A stretch of 64,000 nucleotides of DNA from Myceligenerans pegani (lineage in GTDB: Bacteria; Actinomycetota; Actinomycetes; Actinomycetales; Cellulomonadaceae), in contig NZ_JADBGR010000018.1 in NCBI RefSeq assembly GCF_014892515.1, positions 20,249-84,248 on the forward strand, read 5' to 3'. A program made the translations under genes and the position numbers. The notes under the pieces are model-generated. The model was not told the origin of the DNA, searched no databases, and saw only the letters and a program-made list of their open reading frames with translations. This document shows positions 46,637 through 54,603 of the stretch, piece by piece (the stretch's first letter is position 1; every line of letters begins with the position of its first letter).

Positions 46637-48074
46637 GACTCCCGCGCCGGGCGGATCGCAGGAGCCGGCGGCCGCGGCGGGCGCGCTGTACCCGCTGGGC
46701 TTGCGTGTGGCGGGCCGGCTCGTCGTCGTGGTCGGCGGCGGGCCGGTGGCCGCGCGGCGTGCCCGCGGGCTGGCGGACGCCGGGGCGCGCGTGCGGGTGA
46801 TCGCGCCGGCGATCTGCGAGGACCTGGCGGCGCTGGTCGACGACGGCGCGGGGCGGGCCGAGTGGGTCCGCCGGGCGTACCGCGCGGGGGACCTGGACGG
46901 GGCCTGGCTGGCGCACACCGCGACCGGCGACGTGTCGGCCGACCGGCAGGTGGCCGACAACGCCGAGGCGCTGCGGATCTTCTGCGTCACCGCGGGGGAC
47001 GCGGAGGCCGGGACGGCGTGGACTCCCGCCGTCGCGCGGGTGTGCCTCGACGGTCCCGGCGCAGGTCCCGAGGAGCTCACCGTCTCCGTGCACGCGGGCC
47101 GCGACCCGCGGCGTGCGCAGGCGATCCGGTCCGAGGTCCAGGCGCAGCTGGAGTCGGGCGCGCTGCCCGTGCGCCGGCGGCGTGGCTCGGCTGACCGGTC
47201 ACCCTTTGAGAGGTCGGTCGTTCGATCTGCCGATCACTCGGAGAACGACCGGCCGCGCGGCGTCGCGGCCGGGTGGGTCGCGCTCGTGGGGGGCGGGCCG
47301 GGGGATGCCGGGCTGATCACCGCCCGGGGGCGGAAGCTGCTGGCGCAGGCGGACGTCGTCGTGGCCGATCGGCTCGGGCCGCGGTCGCTGCTCGCCGAAC
47401 TGGCGCCGGACGTGCAGGTGGTCGAGGTCGGCAAGACCGCCGGCAACCACCCCGTGCCGCAGGACGAGATCAACCGCATCCTCGTGCAGCACGCGGCCGC
47501 CGGCCGGAACGTCGTGCGGCTCAAGGGCGGCGACCCGTACGTGCTCGGTCGGGGCGGCGAGGAGCTGGCCGCGTGCCGCGAGGCCGGGATCGAGGCCGAG
47601 GTGGTTCCGGGCGTGACGAGCGCGGTCTCGGTTCCGGCAGCGGTCGGCATCCCGGTCACGCACCGCGGCGTCGCGCGCGGGTTCAGTGTCCTGACCGGCC
47701 ACGACGCCCTGCGGCCCGCCCGCGTGGACGACGGCGCGACGGCGTCGGCCCGCGCGGCGACCGGCGTCGGGCACGACCACGGGACCGAGCTCTCCGTCGC
47801 TGTCGGCGGCGGGCCCGACCACACGCTGATCCTGCTCATGGGCGTCTCGCGGCTGGCCGAGACCGCTGCGGCGCTCACCACGACCGAACGGCCCGCCGGC
47901 ACGCCGGTGGCGATCGTCGAGGACGGCTACGGCCCGCGCGAGCGGGTCACGGTCGGCACGCTCGCCGACATCGCGGAGCGCGCCGCGGAGGCGCAGGTGC
48001 GCCCGCCGGCCGTCGTCGTCGTCGGCGACGTCGTCCGCCTCGCGCCTGCCTGGCGCGACCGAACGGCCGGCTGA
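46629..48074 (+). CDS. cysG: Siroheme synthase: precorrin-2 dehydrogenase / uroporphyrinogen-III C-methyltransferase fusion
   Basis: The 481-residue protein makes siroheme for the sulfite reductase. The N-terminal Rossmann domain (RLVVVVGGGPVAARRARGLADAGARVRVIAP) resembles precorrin-2 dehydrogenase / ferrochelatase. The C-terminal SAM-dependent methyltransferase has VALVGGGPGDAGLIT, VVVADRL, VVRLKGGDPYVLGRGGEE and VVPGVTSAVSVPAAVGIPVTHRG. The linker at residues about 188-212 is the in-frame palindromic element shared with the DUF4031-HD protein. It overlaps cysH by 8 bp and is followed by a strong terminator. Confidence 0.93.
   Translation: MAETPAPGGSQEPAAAAGALYPLGLRVAGRLVVVVGGGPVAARRARGLADAGARVRVIAPAICEDLAALVDDGAGRAEWVRRAYRAGDLDGAWLAHTATGDVSADRQVADNAEALRIFCVTAGDAEAGTAWTPAVARVCLDGPGAGPEELTVSVHAGRDPRRAQAIRSEVQAQLESGALPVRRRRGSADRSPFERSVVRSADHSENDRPRGVAAGWVALVGGGPGDAGLITARGRKLLAQADVVVADRLGPRSLLAELAPDVQVVEVGKTAGNHPVPQDEINRILVQHAAAGRNVVRLKGGDPYVLGRGGEELAACREAGIEAEVVPGVTSAVSVPAAVGIPVTHRGVARGFSVLTGHDALRPARVDDGATASARAATGVGHDHGTELSVAVGGGPDHTLILLMGVSRLAETAAALTTTERPAGTPVAIVEDGYGPRERVTVGTLADIAERAAEAQVRPPAVVVVGDVVRLAPAWRDRTAG
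47192..47259. repeat. In-frame palindromic element, copy 2
   Basis: It aligns without gaps to 16803-16870 and is in the same reading phase. It encodes DRSPFERSVVRSADHSENDRPR between the two enzyme domains of siroheme synthase. A perfect 9-bp inverted repeat, CGGTCGTTC / GAACGACCG (47215-47223 and 47243-47251), brackets its right half. Confidence 0.75.
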
Positions 48075-48092
48075 CACCGGCCCCACAGACAG

Positions 48093-48150
48093 CTGAGCGC
48101 CGGCTCCCCGCCGCACCGAAGGCCCATCGGCGGCGGGGACCGGCGCTCAG
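48093..48150 (+). terminator. Terminator of the sir-cysH-cysG operon
   Basis: Arms at 48093-48113 and 48131-48150 pair over 20 bp with a single bulged base and a 17-nt loop. The remaining 115 bp before the GH15 start show no other feature except the ribosome-binding site. Confidence 0.88.
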
Positions 48151-48265
48151 TGATTTCCGTCCGGACATGGTCGTCCCGCGGGCGCGCCGAGAGCCCCGGT
48201 GGCCGGTGGGCGCCTTCGCACGGCACGATGGGGCGGAGCACTCGTCGTCGATGGAAGGTGCGCCT

Positions 48266-50095
48266 GTGCCACGGGCTATCGAGGATTACGGCTTCATCAG
48301 TGATCTGCAGACGGGCGCGCTCGTCGGCCGGGACGGCTCGGTCGACTGGCTGTGCCTGCCGCGGTTCGACTCGCCCGCGTGTTTCGCGGCGCTCCTCGGC
48401 GACGAGGACGCCGGGCGGTGGCGGATCGCCCCGGTGGGCGCCGACGTCGCGAGCTCTCGCCGGTATCGCGGCGAGACCCTCGTGCTGGAGACCACGTGGG
48501 ACACCCCGAGCGGCACCGTGCAGGTCATCGACGTCATGCCGCCTCGCGGCGACGCCGCCGACCTCGTCCGGGTGGTGCGGGGCGTGAGCGGGCGCGTCCG
48601 CGTGCGGAGCGACCTCCGCCTGCGGTTCGACTACGGCAACGTGGACCCGTGGCTGACCGCGCACGAACGATCCGTGACGGCCGTCGCCGGTCCCGACGCC
48701 GTCGAGCTGTCGGCCGACACCCCGCTCCGGATCCACGACGGAGACGTGTCCGCCGAGGTGGAGATCTCGGCCGGGGAGTCCTGCGCGTTCGTGCTCACGC
48801 ACCACGCCTCGCACCTGCGCGCACCCCGTCCGGTGGACCCCGACCGCGCGCTGCACGACACGGAGGACTTCTGGGCGCGCTGGGTGGAGCACGTCGACTA
48901 CGACGGCAGGTGGCGGGACGCCGTGGTCCGCTCCCTGATCGTCCTCAAGGCGCTCACCTACGCGCCGACCGGCGGAATCGCGGCCGCGGCGACGACCTCC
49001 CTGCCCGAGGACCTCGGCGGCACGCGGAACTGGGACTACCGCTACTGCTGGTTGCGCGACGCGGCGTTCACCCTGCAGGCCCTGGTCGCGACCGGCTTCG
49101 TGGACGAGGCGCGGGCATGGCGGGACTGGCTGCTGCGGGCGGTGGCCGGCGACCCGGCCGACCTGCAGATCATGTACGGGCTGGACGGGACCCGCCGCCT
49201 CGCCGAGTACGAGCTTCCCTGGCTGGGCGGCTACGAAGACTCGCGTCCCGTACGGGTGGGCAACGCCGCGGCGGGCCAGTACCAGCTCGACGTCTGGGGC
49301 GAGGTGCTGGACTGCCTGCACGTCGCGCGGGAGTCCGGGATCGCGCCCATGAAGGAGGCGTGGGACCTGCAGCGGGCGCTCCTGGACTTTCTCGAGGGTG
49401 CCTGGGACCAGCCGGACAACGGCCTGTGGGAGGTCCGCGGGCAGCGGCGGCACTTCGTGCACTCCAAGGTGATGGCCTGGGCCGGCGTGGACCGTGCGGT
49501 ACGGGCGGTGGAGGAGCACGGCCTCGAAGGGCCGGTCGAACGCTGGCGCGCCCTGCGGGACCGGATCCACGCCGATGTGCTTGCCCGCGGCTTCGACGAA
49601 CGCCGGGGCACGTTCACCCAGTTCTACGGTTCGGAGGGCCTCGACGCGGCGCTCCTCCTGATTCCCCGGGTAGGGTTCCTGCCCTGGCGCGACCCGCGCG
49701 TCGTCGGCACCGTCGAGGCGGTGCAGAAAGAACTGTCCGAGGACGGCTTCCTGCTCCGCTACCGCCCCGAGGCGGACGGCCGGGTCGACGGCCTGCCCGG
49801 CGACGAGGGCGTCTTCCTCGCGTGCACGGCCTGGCTGGCCGACGCGCTGCACGGCATCGGGCGCGAGGAGGAGGCGGTCGCGCTGTTCGAGCGTCTCCTG
49901 GACCTGCGCAACGACCTCGGCCTGCTCAGCGAGCAGTACCACACCGGCCTGCACCGGCAGCTCGGCAACACCCCGCAGGCGTTCAGCCACTTCGCCCTGG
50001 TCAACGCCGCACGCCGGCTCAGCGGCGCGCCGACGACCACCGCGGAGACCCCGCGCGGCGGGACCTCCGGGCCCGGCGAGGGGCAGCACCCGTGA
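48266..50095 (+). CDS. Glycoside hydrolase family 15 protein (trehalase / glucoamylase-like)
   Basis: The 609-residue protein has no signal peptide, so it acts in the cytoplasm. The N-terminal beta-domain starts IEDYGFISDLQTGALVGRDGSVDWLCLPRFDSPACFAALLG, the hallmark of GH15 trehalase-like proteins. The (alpha/alpha)6 catalytic domain includes GGTRNWDYRYCWLRDAAFTLQAL and GNAAAGQYQLDVWGEVLD, with EQYHTGLHRQLGNTPQAFSHFAL near the end. It probably releases glucose from trehalose or short alpha-glucans. GTG 48266 follows GGAAGG; an upstream in-frame ATG at 48251 is the alternative. Its stop overlaps the glucose dehydrogenase start. Confidence 0.9.
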   Translation: MPRAIEDYGFISDLQTGALVGRDGSVDWLCLPRFDSPACFAALLGDEDAGRWRIAPVGADVASSRRYRGETLVLETTWDTPSGTVQVIDVMPPRGDAADLVRVVRGVSGRVRVRSDLRLRFDYGNVDPWLTAHERSVTAVAGPDAVELSADTPLRIHDGDVSAEVEISAGESCAFVLTHHASHLRAPRPVDPDRALHDTEDFWARWVEHVDYDGRWRDAVVRSLIVLKALTYAPTGGIAAAATTSLPEDLGGTRNWDYRYCWLRDAAFTLQALVATGFVDEARAWRDWLLRAVAGDPADLQIMYGLDGTRRLAEYELPWLGGYEDSRPVRVGNAAAGQYQLDVWGEVLDCLHVARESGIAPMKEAWDLQRALLDFLEGAWDQPDNGLWEVRGQRRHFVHSKVMAWAGVDRAVRAVEEHGLEGPVERWRALRDRIHADVLARGFDERRGTFTQFYGSEGLDAALLLIPRVGFLPWRDPRVVGTVEAVQKELSEDGFLLRYRPEADGRVDGLPGDEGVFLACTAWLADALHGIGREEEAVALFERLLDLRNDLGLLSEQYHTGLHRQLGNTPQAFSHFALVNAARRLSGAPTTTAETPRGGTSGPGEGQHP

Positions 50096-51135
50096 GGGCG
50101 TTGACCGTCCGCCCGGCGCACCCGGGCTCGCTCGCGGTCACGGACGTCCCGGAACCCGCAGAGTCGACCGGCTCGATCCTCGTCGAGGGAGTCGCGATCG
50201 GCGTGTGCGGCACCGACCGGGAGATCGCGGCCGGCGAGTACGGCTCGGCCCCGGACGGCCAGGACCGGCTGATCCTCGGGCACGAGTCTCTCGGGAGGGT
50301 GCTCGAGGGGGACGGCGGTCCGTTCTCCGCCGGGGACCTGGTCGTCGGCGTCGTGCGGCGGCCCGACCCGGAGCCGTGCGGCGCGTGCGCCGTCGGCGAG
50401 TTCGACATGTGCCGCAACGGGCGCTACACCGAGCGCGGGATCAAGGGACTCGACGGCTACGGGGCGCAGCGCTGGCGCGTCGAGCCGGACTACGCCGTCC
50501 GCCTCGATCCCCGGCTCGCCGACGTCGGCACGCTGCTGGAGCCCACGTCCGTGGTCGCCAAGGCCTGGGACCAGATCGACGGCGTCGGGCGGCGGTCGTG
50601 GTTCGAGCCCCGTACCGTGCTGGTCACCGGCGCGGGACCCATCGGCCTGCTCGCCGCGCTGCTCGGCACGCAACGCGGACTGGACGTCCACCTGCTCGAC
50701 CGGGTCACCGACGGCCCGAAGCCCGGCGTCGTCCGTGACCTCGGCGCCGAGTACCACACCCGCGACGCGGCCCGGGTGATGGAGGACCTGCGCCCCGACG
50801 TCGTCATCGAGGCGACCGGCGCCAGCAGCGTCGTGCTCGACGTCATGGGCGGGACCGCGCGGTTCGGCATCGTGTGCCTCACGGGCGTGTCGCCGGCCGG
50901 CCGCGCGGTGCAGGTCGACGTCGGCTCGCTGAACCGCGAGTTCGTGCTGGAGAACGACGCCGTCATCGGCTCGGTCAACGCCAACCTCGCCCACTACCGC
51001 GCCGCGGCCGAGGCCCTCGGCCGGGCGGACGTCGACTGGCTGAACCGGCTTATCACGCGGCGCGTCCCCCTGGAACGAGCGCACGAGGCATTCGAGGGCG
51101 GGCCGCACGACATCAAGACGGTCGTCGAGCTGTGA
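50092..51135 (+). CDS. Glucose 1-dehydrogenase (zinc MDR superfamily)
   Basis: The 347-residue medium-chain dehydrogenase shows the catalytic zinc site GVCGTDREI and GHESLGRV, structural Cys residues in PCGACAVGEFDMC, and nucleotide-binding VLVTGAGPIGLLAALLG. NGRYTERGIKGLDGYGAQRWRVEPDYAVRLD and the late SVNANLAHYRAAAEAL are typical of archaeal-type glucose dehydrogenases (Sulfolobus, Haloferax). It oxidises glucose to gluconolactone with NAD(P)+. Start GTG 50092 overlaps the GH15 stop (GTGA), so the two enzymes are made together and act in series. Confidence 0.88.
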   Translation: MRALTVRPAHPGSLAVTDVPEPAESTGSILVEGVAIGVCGTDREIAAGEYGSAPDGQDRLILGHESLGRVLEGDGGPFSAGDLVVGVVRRPDPEPCGACAVGEFDMCRNGRYTERGIKGLDGYGAQRWRVEPDYAVRLDPRLADVGTLLEPTSVVAKAWDQIDGVGRRSWFEPRTVLVTGAGPIGLLAALLGTQRGLDVHLLDRVTDGPKPGVVRDLGAEYHTRDAARVMEDLRPDVVIEATGASSVVLDVMGGTARFGIVCLTGVSPAGRAVQVDVGSLNREFVLENDAVIGSVNANLAHYRAAAEALGRADVDWLNRLITRRVPLERAHEAFEGGPHDIKTVVEL

Positions 51136-51354
51136 GGGCGTAGGGCTGCACCGAGAGAGTGTGAAGGTTCTGTGAGCAAATCAGCCGCAGCGAATTCCGC
51201 AAGATCTAGCGGTTGCCCAGATATGACTGGGTGACGATTTTCATCCTGCTATAGACTGATTTCCGGGCCTATCAGTAAATATTGTGGCTCGAAGTTCTCC
51301 TGAACATGGCATGATCCGGCGCGTTCTTGTTCTCGTCGGGCGGGAGGCCGTGTC
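51136..51354 (+). promoter_or_regulatory. Intergenic promoter region of the LamG-RHS operon
   Basis: This 219-bp interval is markedly richer in A+T than the upstream operon. TATAGA at 51250-51255 is a good -10 candidate, although no strong -35 was placed. GGGAGG lies 11-16 nt before the ATG at 51355. The change in composition marks the left edge of the accessory region. Confidence 0.45.
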
Positions 51355-54300
51355 ATGCAAGTGCGTCGGATGCGCCGTTCTTCGGGAGGCGTCCGACGTC
51401 GGGCGCTTCCTGCCGGGCTTGCCGTGCTGGCGCTCACTGCAGGGTTGGGGCTTCTGGCCACGCCTGCGGTCGCCGACGACGTCGTTCCCGCGGATGAGCC
51501 GGTCGAGTGCGTCGATCTGGTGACGGATCCGGCCGTGGACCCGGTGCACGTGGCGGTTGCGTGCGGTCACGAGGTGGAGATCGCCACGTTCAGGACGCCC
51601 TGGGACTCGTACTTCGTCCGCCCGAATGGGACCTATCGGTGGGAATCGTCGCTTGAGGCTTCCAGGACCCGGGTCGCCGGCGCGTGGCAGCCTGCGTCAG
51701 GAGCGCTGGTGCCGGATCCGGAGGATCCGGCCGGGCTTTCTGCTGCCGCCGGCGTCTACGACATCGACATCCGTGCGGCCCAGCCCGGGGAGCCGTTCGC
51801 GGTTCTGTCGGACGCGGCCGGCGTCGCGGGCGATGTGGGCTGGGACAACGTTCCCGGTCAGGAGCCTGCTGTGCCCGCAGGCGAGCGAAGCCTGTCGGTG
51901 AGTCTGCCGGGTCTGCCCTTCGTGATCGGCGAACCAGTAGTGGATGGTCAGGACGCTACGCGCGCGACCATGCCGCTGATCGACCCGGCCTCGAGCCAGG
52001 AGGTGCCGGGCGTGCGGGTGGTCGTGACCGTCGATGGAGACGGAACGGGCCTGCTGCCAGTGCTGCAGATCGACGATGCGGAGGCATACCAGCGGCTGGA
52101 CGACGCCTCGGGCGGCGCCGGAGTCTCGTTCGAGATGGCCGCGTCGGACGACCTGCGGATCGAGTCGCCGGATCCGGTCGACACCGGTGACGGACAGATC
52201 GTGCCGGTCGCCGAGTTCGACGTGGTCGATCCGGCCGCTGGTGACAGCGAAGCAGGCGTGAAGATCTTCTCCGGCGGGCGTGCTCAGCAGTGGGATTCCT
52301 CGGCGGGCCAGCCGGAGCCCGTGACAGAGGGCTCGGCCGCTGCCTCGGCGCTCACGGTCGAAGCTGACGACGTCGAAACTGAGGGCGAGGAACCCACCGG
52401 GAATGTGGACCGGCTGGTCGCTCCGGTCGACGGTGACCTGGTCGCGGACATGGACGTGGAGATCGCTGCTGACGGAAGCACGGTGACCGCGACGGCCGCG
52501 CCGGAGATGTTCTCGGACCCGGACGCGACAGGACCGTTCCATGTCGACCCGTCGATCAAGGGCGGGCTGCACGAGTGGACGGCGGTACGTTCGGGCTGGC
52601 CGACGAGTTCGTCGTCCTACAAGTACAAAGGCTCCGAGGGCGTGGGCCTGTGTCCGACGACTGGGTATCCGGTGTGTGACCGGCACAGTATCTCGCGGCT
52701 GCTTTTCGAGTTCGATATGTCCGGTCTGCCGGACGGTGTCTCGGGTGGGCACGTGTCCAGCGCGAGCTTCTCCGCGGTGGGCAAGCACTCCTACACGTGC
52801 ACGAAATACTCGGTGTCGCTTTATCGGACGGGCGCGAACGTGGTGTCGTCCTCGACGAACTGGAACTCGAAGGGTTCGTGGGCCTCGGACAAGAAGCTGT
52901 CCGAGCGGAAGGTGACCCACCGGGCGGGCTGTGCGGGCCAGTCCTACCGCGTGTCCTGGGGCGCGAAGGCGGCCGCGCAGGTGGTGGCGAACAACAACTG
53001 GAACTACCTGACCCTGGGTCTGCGTGCCAATGACGAGGGCAACCAGGTCAAGTGGCAGCGGTATGTGGCCAGTCAGCTGGATGACGGTACGTCGCGCAAG
53101 GCGACGTTCACGGTGACGTTCAACCGTCCGCCGATCATGCCCTCGACGGCGTCGATGCGCACGAAGGTGTCCTCGACGGGGGACGAGCTCGATTGTGCGA
53201 CGTGGTCGGGGGATCCGACCGTGATGCGTACGCGTCGTCCGTACTTCCAGGCGCGGGGTACGGATCCGGATGGGGGCTCGCCGTGGAACCAGAAGGTTCA
53301 GGTGAAGTTCCGCGTGATCCCGCAGGGTAGTCACACGCCGCGCTGGGAGTCGGGCTGGACGAGCCTGAAGGCGAGCGGTTCGACCCACCGGGTGCAGGTT
53401 CCTTCGGGCAAGGCATTGGCGAGCAATACGGTCTACAAGTGGCACGCGCGGACGCGCGACTCGTCCGGCAAGACCTCCGCGTGGTCGGACACGACGTGCT
53501 GGATCCGCCCTGACGTGACCGGCCCGAATCCGCCGGACGTTTCCTCCTCGCAGTACCCGGGCTGGCCCGAGGGCGTGCACGGCGCGGTGGGGACGTCGGG
53601 GACGTTCACCTTCAAGGCGAACGGATCGAATGACCTGGCTGCGTACAAGTACTCGTTCAACGACGGCGAGAAGGCCGGCACGATCCCGACATCGGGGAGT
53701 ACCGCGAAGTCAGTGTCGTTCGCTCCGAGCCGGCCGGGCTACAACGAGGTGGTCGTCCAGTCCAAGGACGAGGCCGGGATCTGGTCGGACGAGACCAAGT
53801 ACGAATTCTGGGTCGCGTATCCGGCCCGGGACGGCTTGTGGCACATGGACGAGGGGACCGGAACCACCGCCGTCAACGAGGTGACGACTGCTCCGACTGC
53901 TGGCGATCTGACCTGGAGCTCCGGCGTGACGTGGGGAACGGGTGCGTGGCGAGAGACACTCGCGGACCCCAATGATCCGGGTGACCCGCGGTACGTGGGC
54001 GATCGGTCGCTCGTGTTCGACGGGACCGGCTTCGCCCGGTCCGAGGGGCCGGCCGTGGCGATCGACCAGTCGTACACGATCATGGCGTTCCTGAAGCCCG
54101 CGGATGACTTCTCCGGGGTGGGAGCGGCAGTCTCGCAGGAGGGCGAGAACCGGAGCGCGTTCCACCTGGGGTACACCAACAACGCGAACTGCAACACGGA
54201 CGTCGATGAGGAGACCGGGTTGCAGGTGCCGTGCTGGGGCCTGTGGGTCAAGGACGCAGATGAGGTCAGCGCGGGGCATCAGGCCGCGCGGTCGGATGTT

Positions 54301-54603
54301 CCGGCTGTGGCGGGCCAGTGGGTGCACGTGGTCGGAATGTACGACGCCTCAGACCCAGCGAACCCGACACTGAGCGTGCGGGTCTGTGACCCGACCGACG
54401 CGCCGGCGACACCAGAGCCTGTGATGGTCCAGGTGGATCCGGTCATGTGGACGGCGCCGGGGCCGATGCGTCTCGGATCGGGAATCCGCGGGGGGACGCC
54501 GGAGTGGGTGTTCCGAGGGGCTGTCGATGATGTGCGGGTGTATCGCGAACTCGTCGACAACGAGCGACTGAACCGGATCTGCACGGGAGCGGAGACGGCA
54601 TGA
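51355..54603 (+). CDS. Large secreted protein with DNRLRE-like and LamG-like domains (RHS partner)
   Basis: The 1082-residue protein has a signal peptide ending near ATPAVADD (residue 41). The first 400 residues are acidic and match no family I know. Residues about 415-600 (HEWTAVRSGWPTSSSSYKYKG ... SRLLFEFDMSGLPDGVSGGHVSSASFS ... YVASQLDDGTSRKATFTVTF) look like a DNRLRE adhesin domain. Fibronectin-like sections (PYFQARGTDPDG, FTFKANGSNDLAAYKYSFNDG) follow, and the end is a LamG/concanavalin-like domain (GLWHMDEGTGTTAVNEV ... FRGAVDDVRVYRELVDNERL). Such proteins commonly precede RHS genes in actinobacteria, as here (ATGA overlap). The probable role is surface attachment or toxin presentation. 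Confidence 0.85.
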   Translation: MQVRRMRRSSGGVRRRALPAGLAVLALTAGLGLLATPAVADDVVPADEPVECVDLVTDPAVDPVHVAVACGHEVEIATFRTPWDSYFVRPNGTYRWESSLEASRTRVAGAWQPASGALVPDPEDPAGLSAAAGVYDIDIRAAQPGEPFAVLSDAAGVAGDVGWDNVPGQEPAVPAGERSLSVSLPGLPFVIGEPVVDGQDATRATMPLIDPASSQEVPGVRVVVTVDGDGTGLLPVLQIDDAEAYQRLDDASGGAGVSFEMAASDDLRIESPDPVDTGDGQIVPVAEFDVVDPAAGDSEAGVKIFSGGRAQQWDSSAGQPEPVTEGSAAASALTVEADDVETEGEEPTGNVDRLVAPVDGDLVADMDVEIAADGSTVTATAAPEMFSDPDATGPFHVDPSIKGGLHEWTAVRSGWPTSSSSYKYKGSEGVGLCPTTGYPVCDRHSISRLLFEFDMSGLPDGVSGGHVSSASFSAVGKHSYTCTKYSVSLYRTGANVVSSSTNWNSKGSWASDKKLSERKVTHRAGCAGQSYRVSWGAKAAAQVVANNNWNYLTLGLRANDEGNQVKWQRYVASQLDDGTSRKATFTVTFNRPPIMPSTASMRTKVSSTGDELDCATWSGDPTVMRTRRPYFQARGTDPDGGSPWNQKVQVKFRVIPQGSHTPRWESGWTSLKASGSTHRVQVPSGKALASNTVYKWHARTRDSSGKTSAWSDTTCWIRPDVTGPNPPDVSSSQYPGWPEGVHGAVGTSGTFTFKANGSNDLAAYKYSFNDGEKAGTIPTSGSTAKSVSFAPSRPGYNEVVVQSKDEAGIWSDETKYEFWVAYPARDGLWHMDEGTGTTAVNEVTTAPTAGDLTWSSGVTWGTGAWRETLADPNDPGDPRYVGDRSLVFDGTGFARSEGPAVAIDQSYTIMAFLKPADDFSGVGAAVSQEGENRSAFHLGYTNNANCNTDVDEETGLQVPCWGLWVKDADEVSAGHQAARSDVPAVAGQWVHVVGMYDASDPANPTLSVRVCDPTDAPATPEPVMVQVDPVMWTAPGPMRLGSGIRGGTPEWVFRGAVDDVRVYRELVDNERLNRICTGAETA

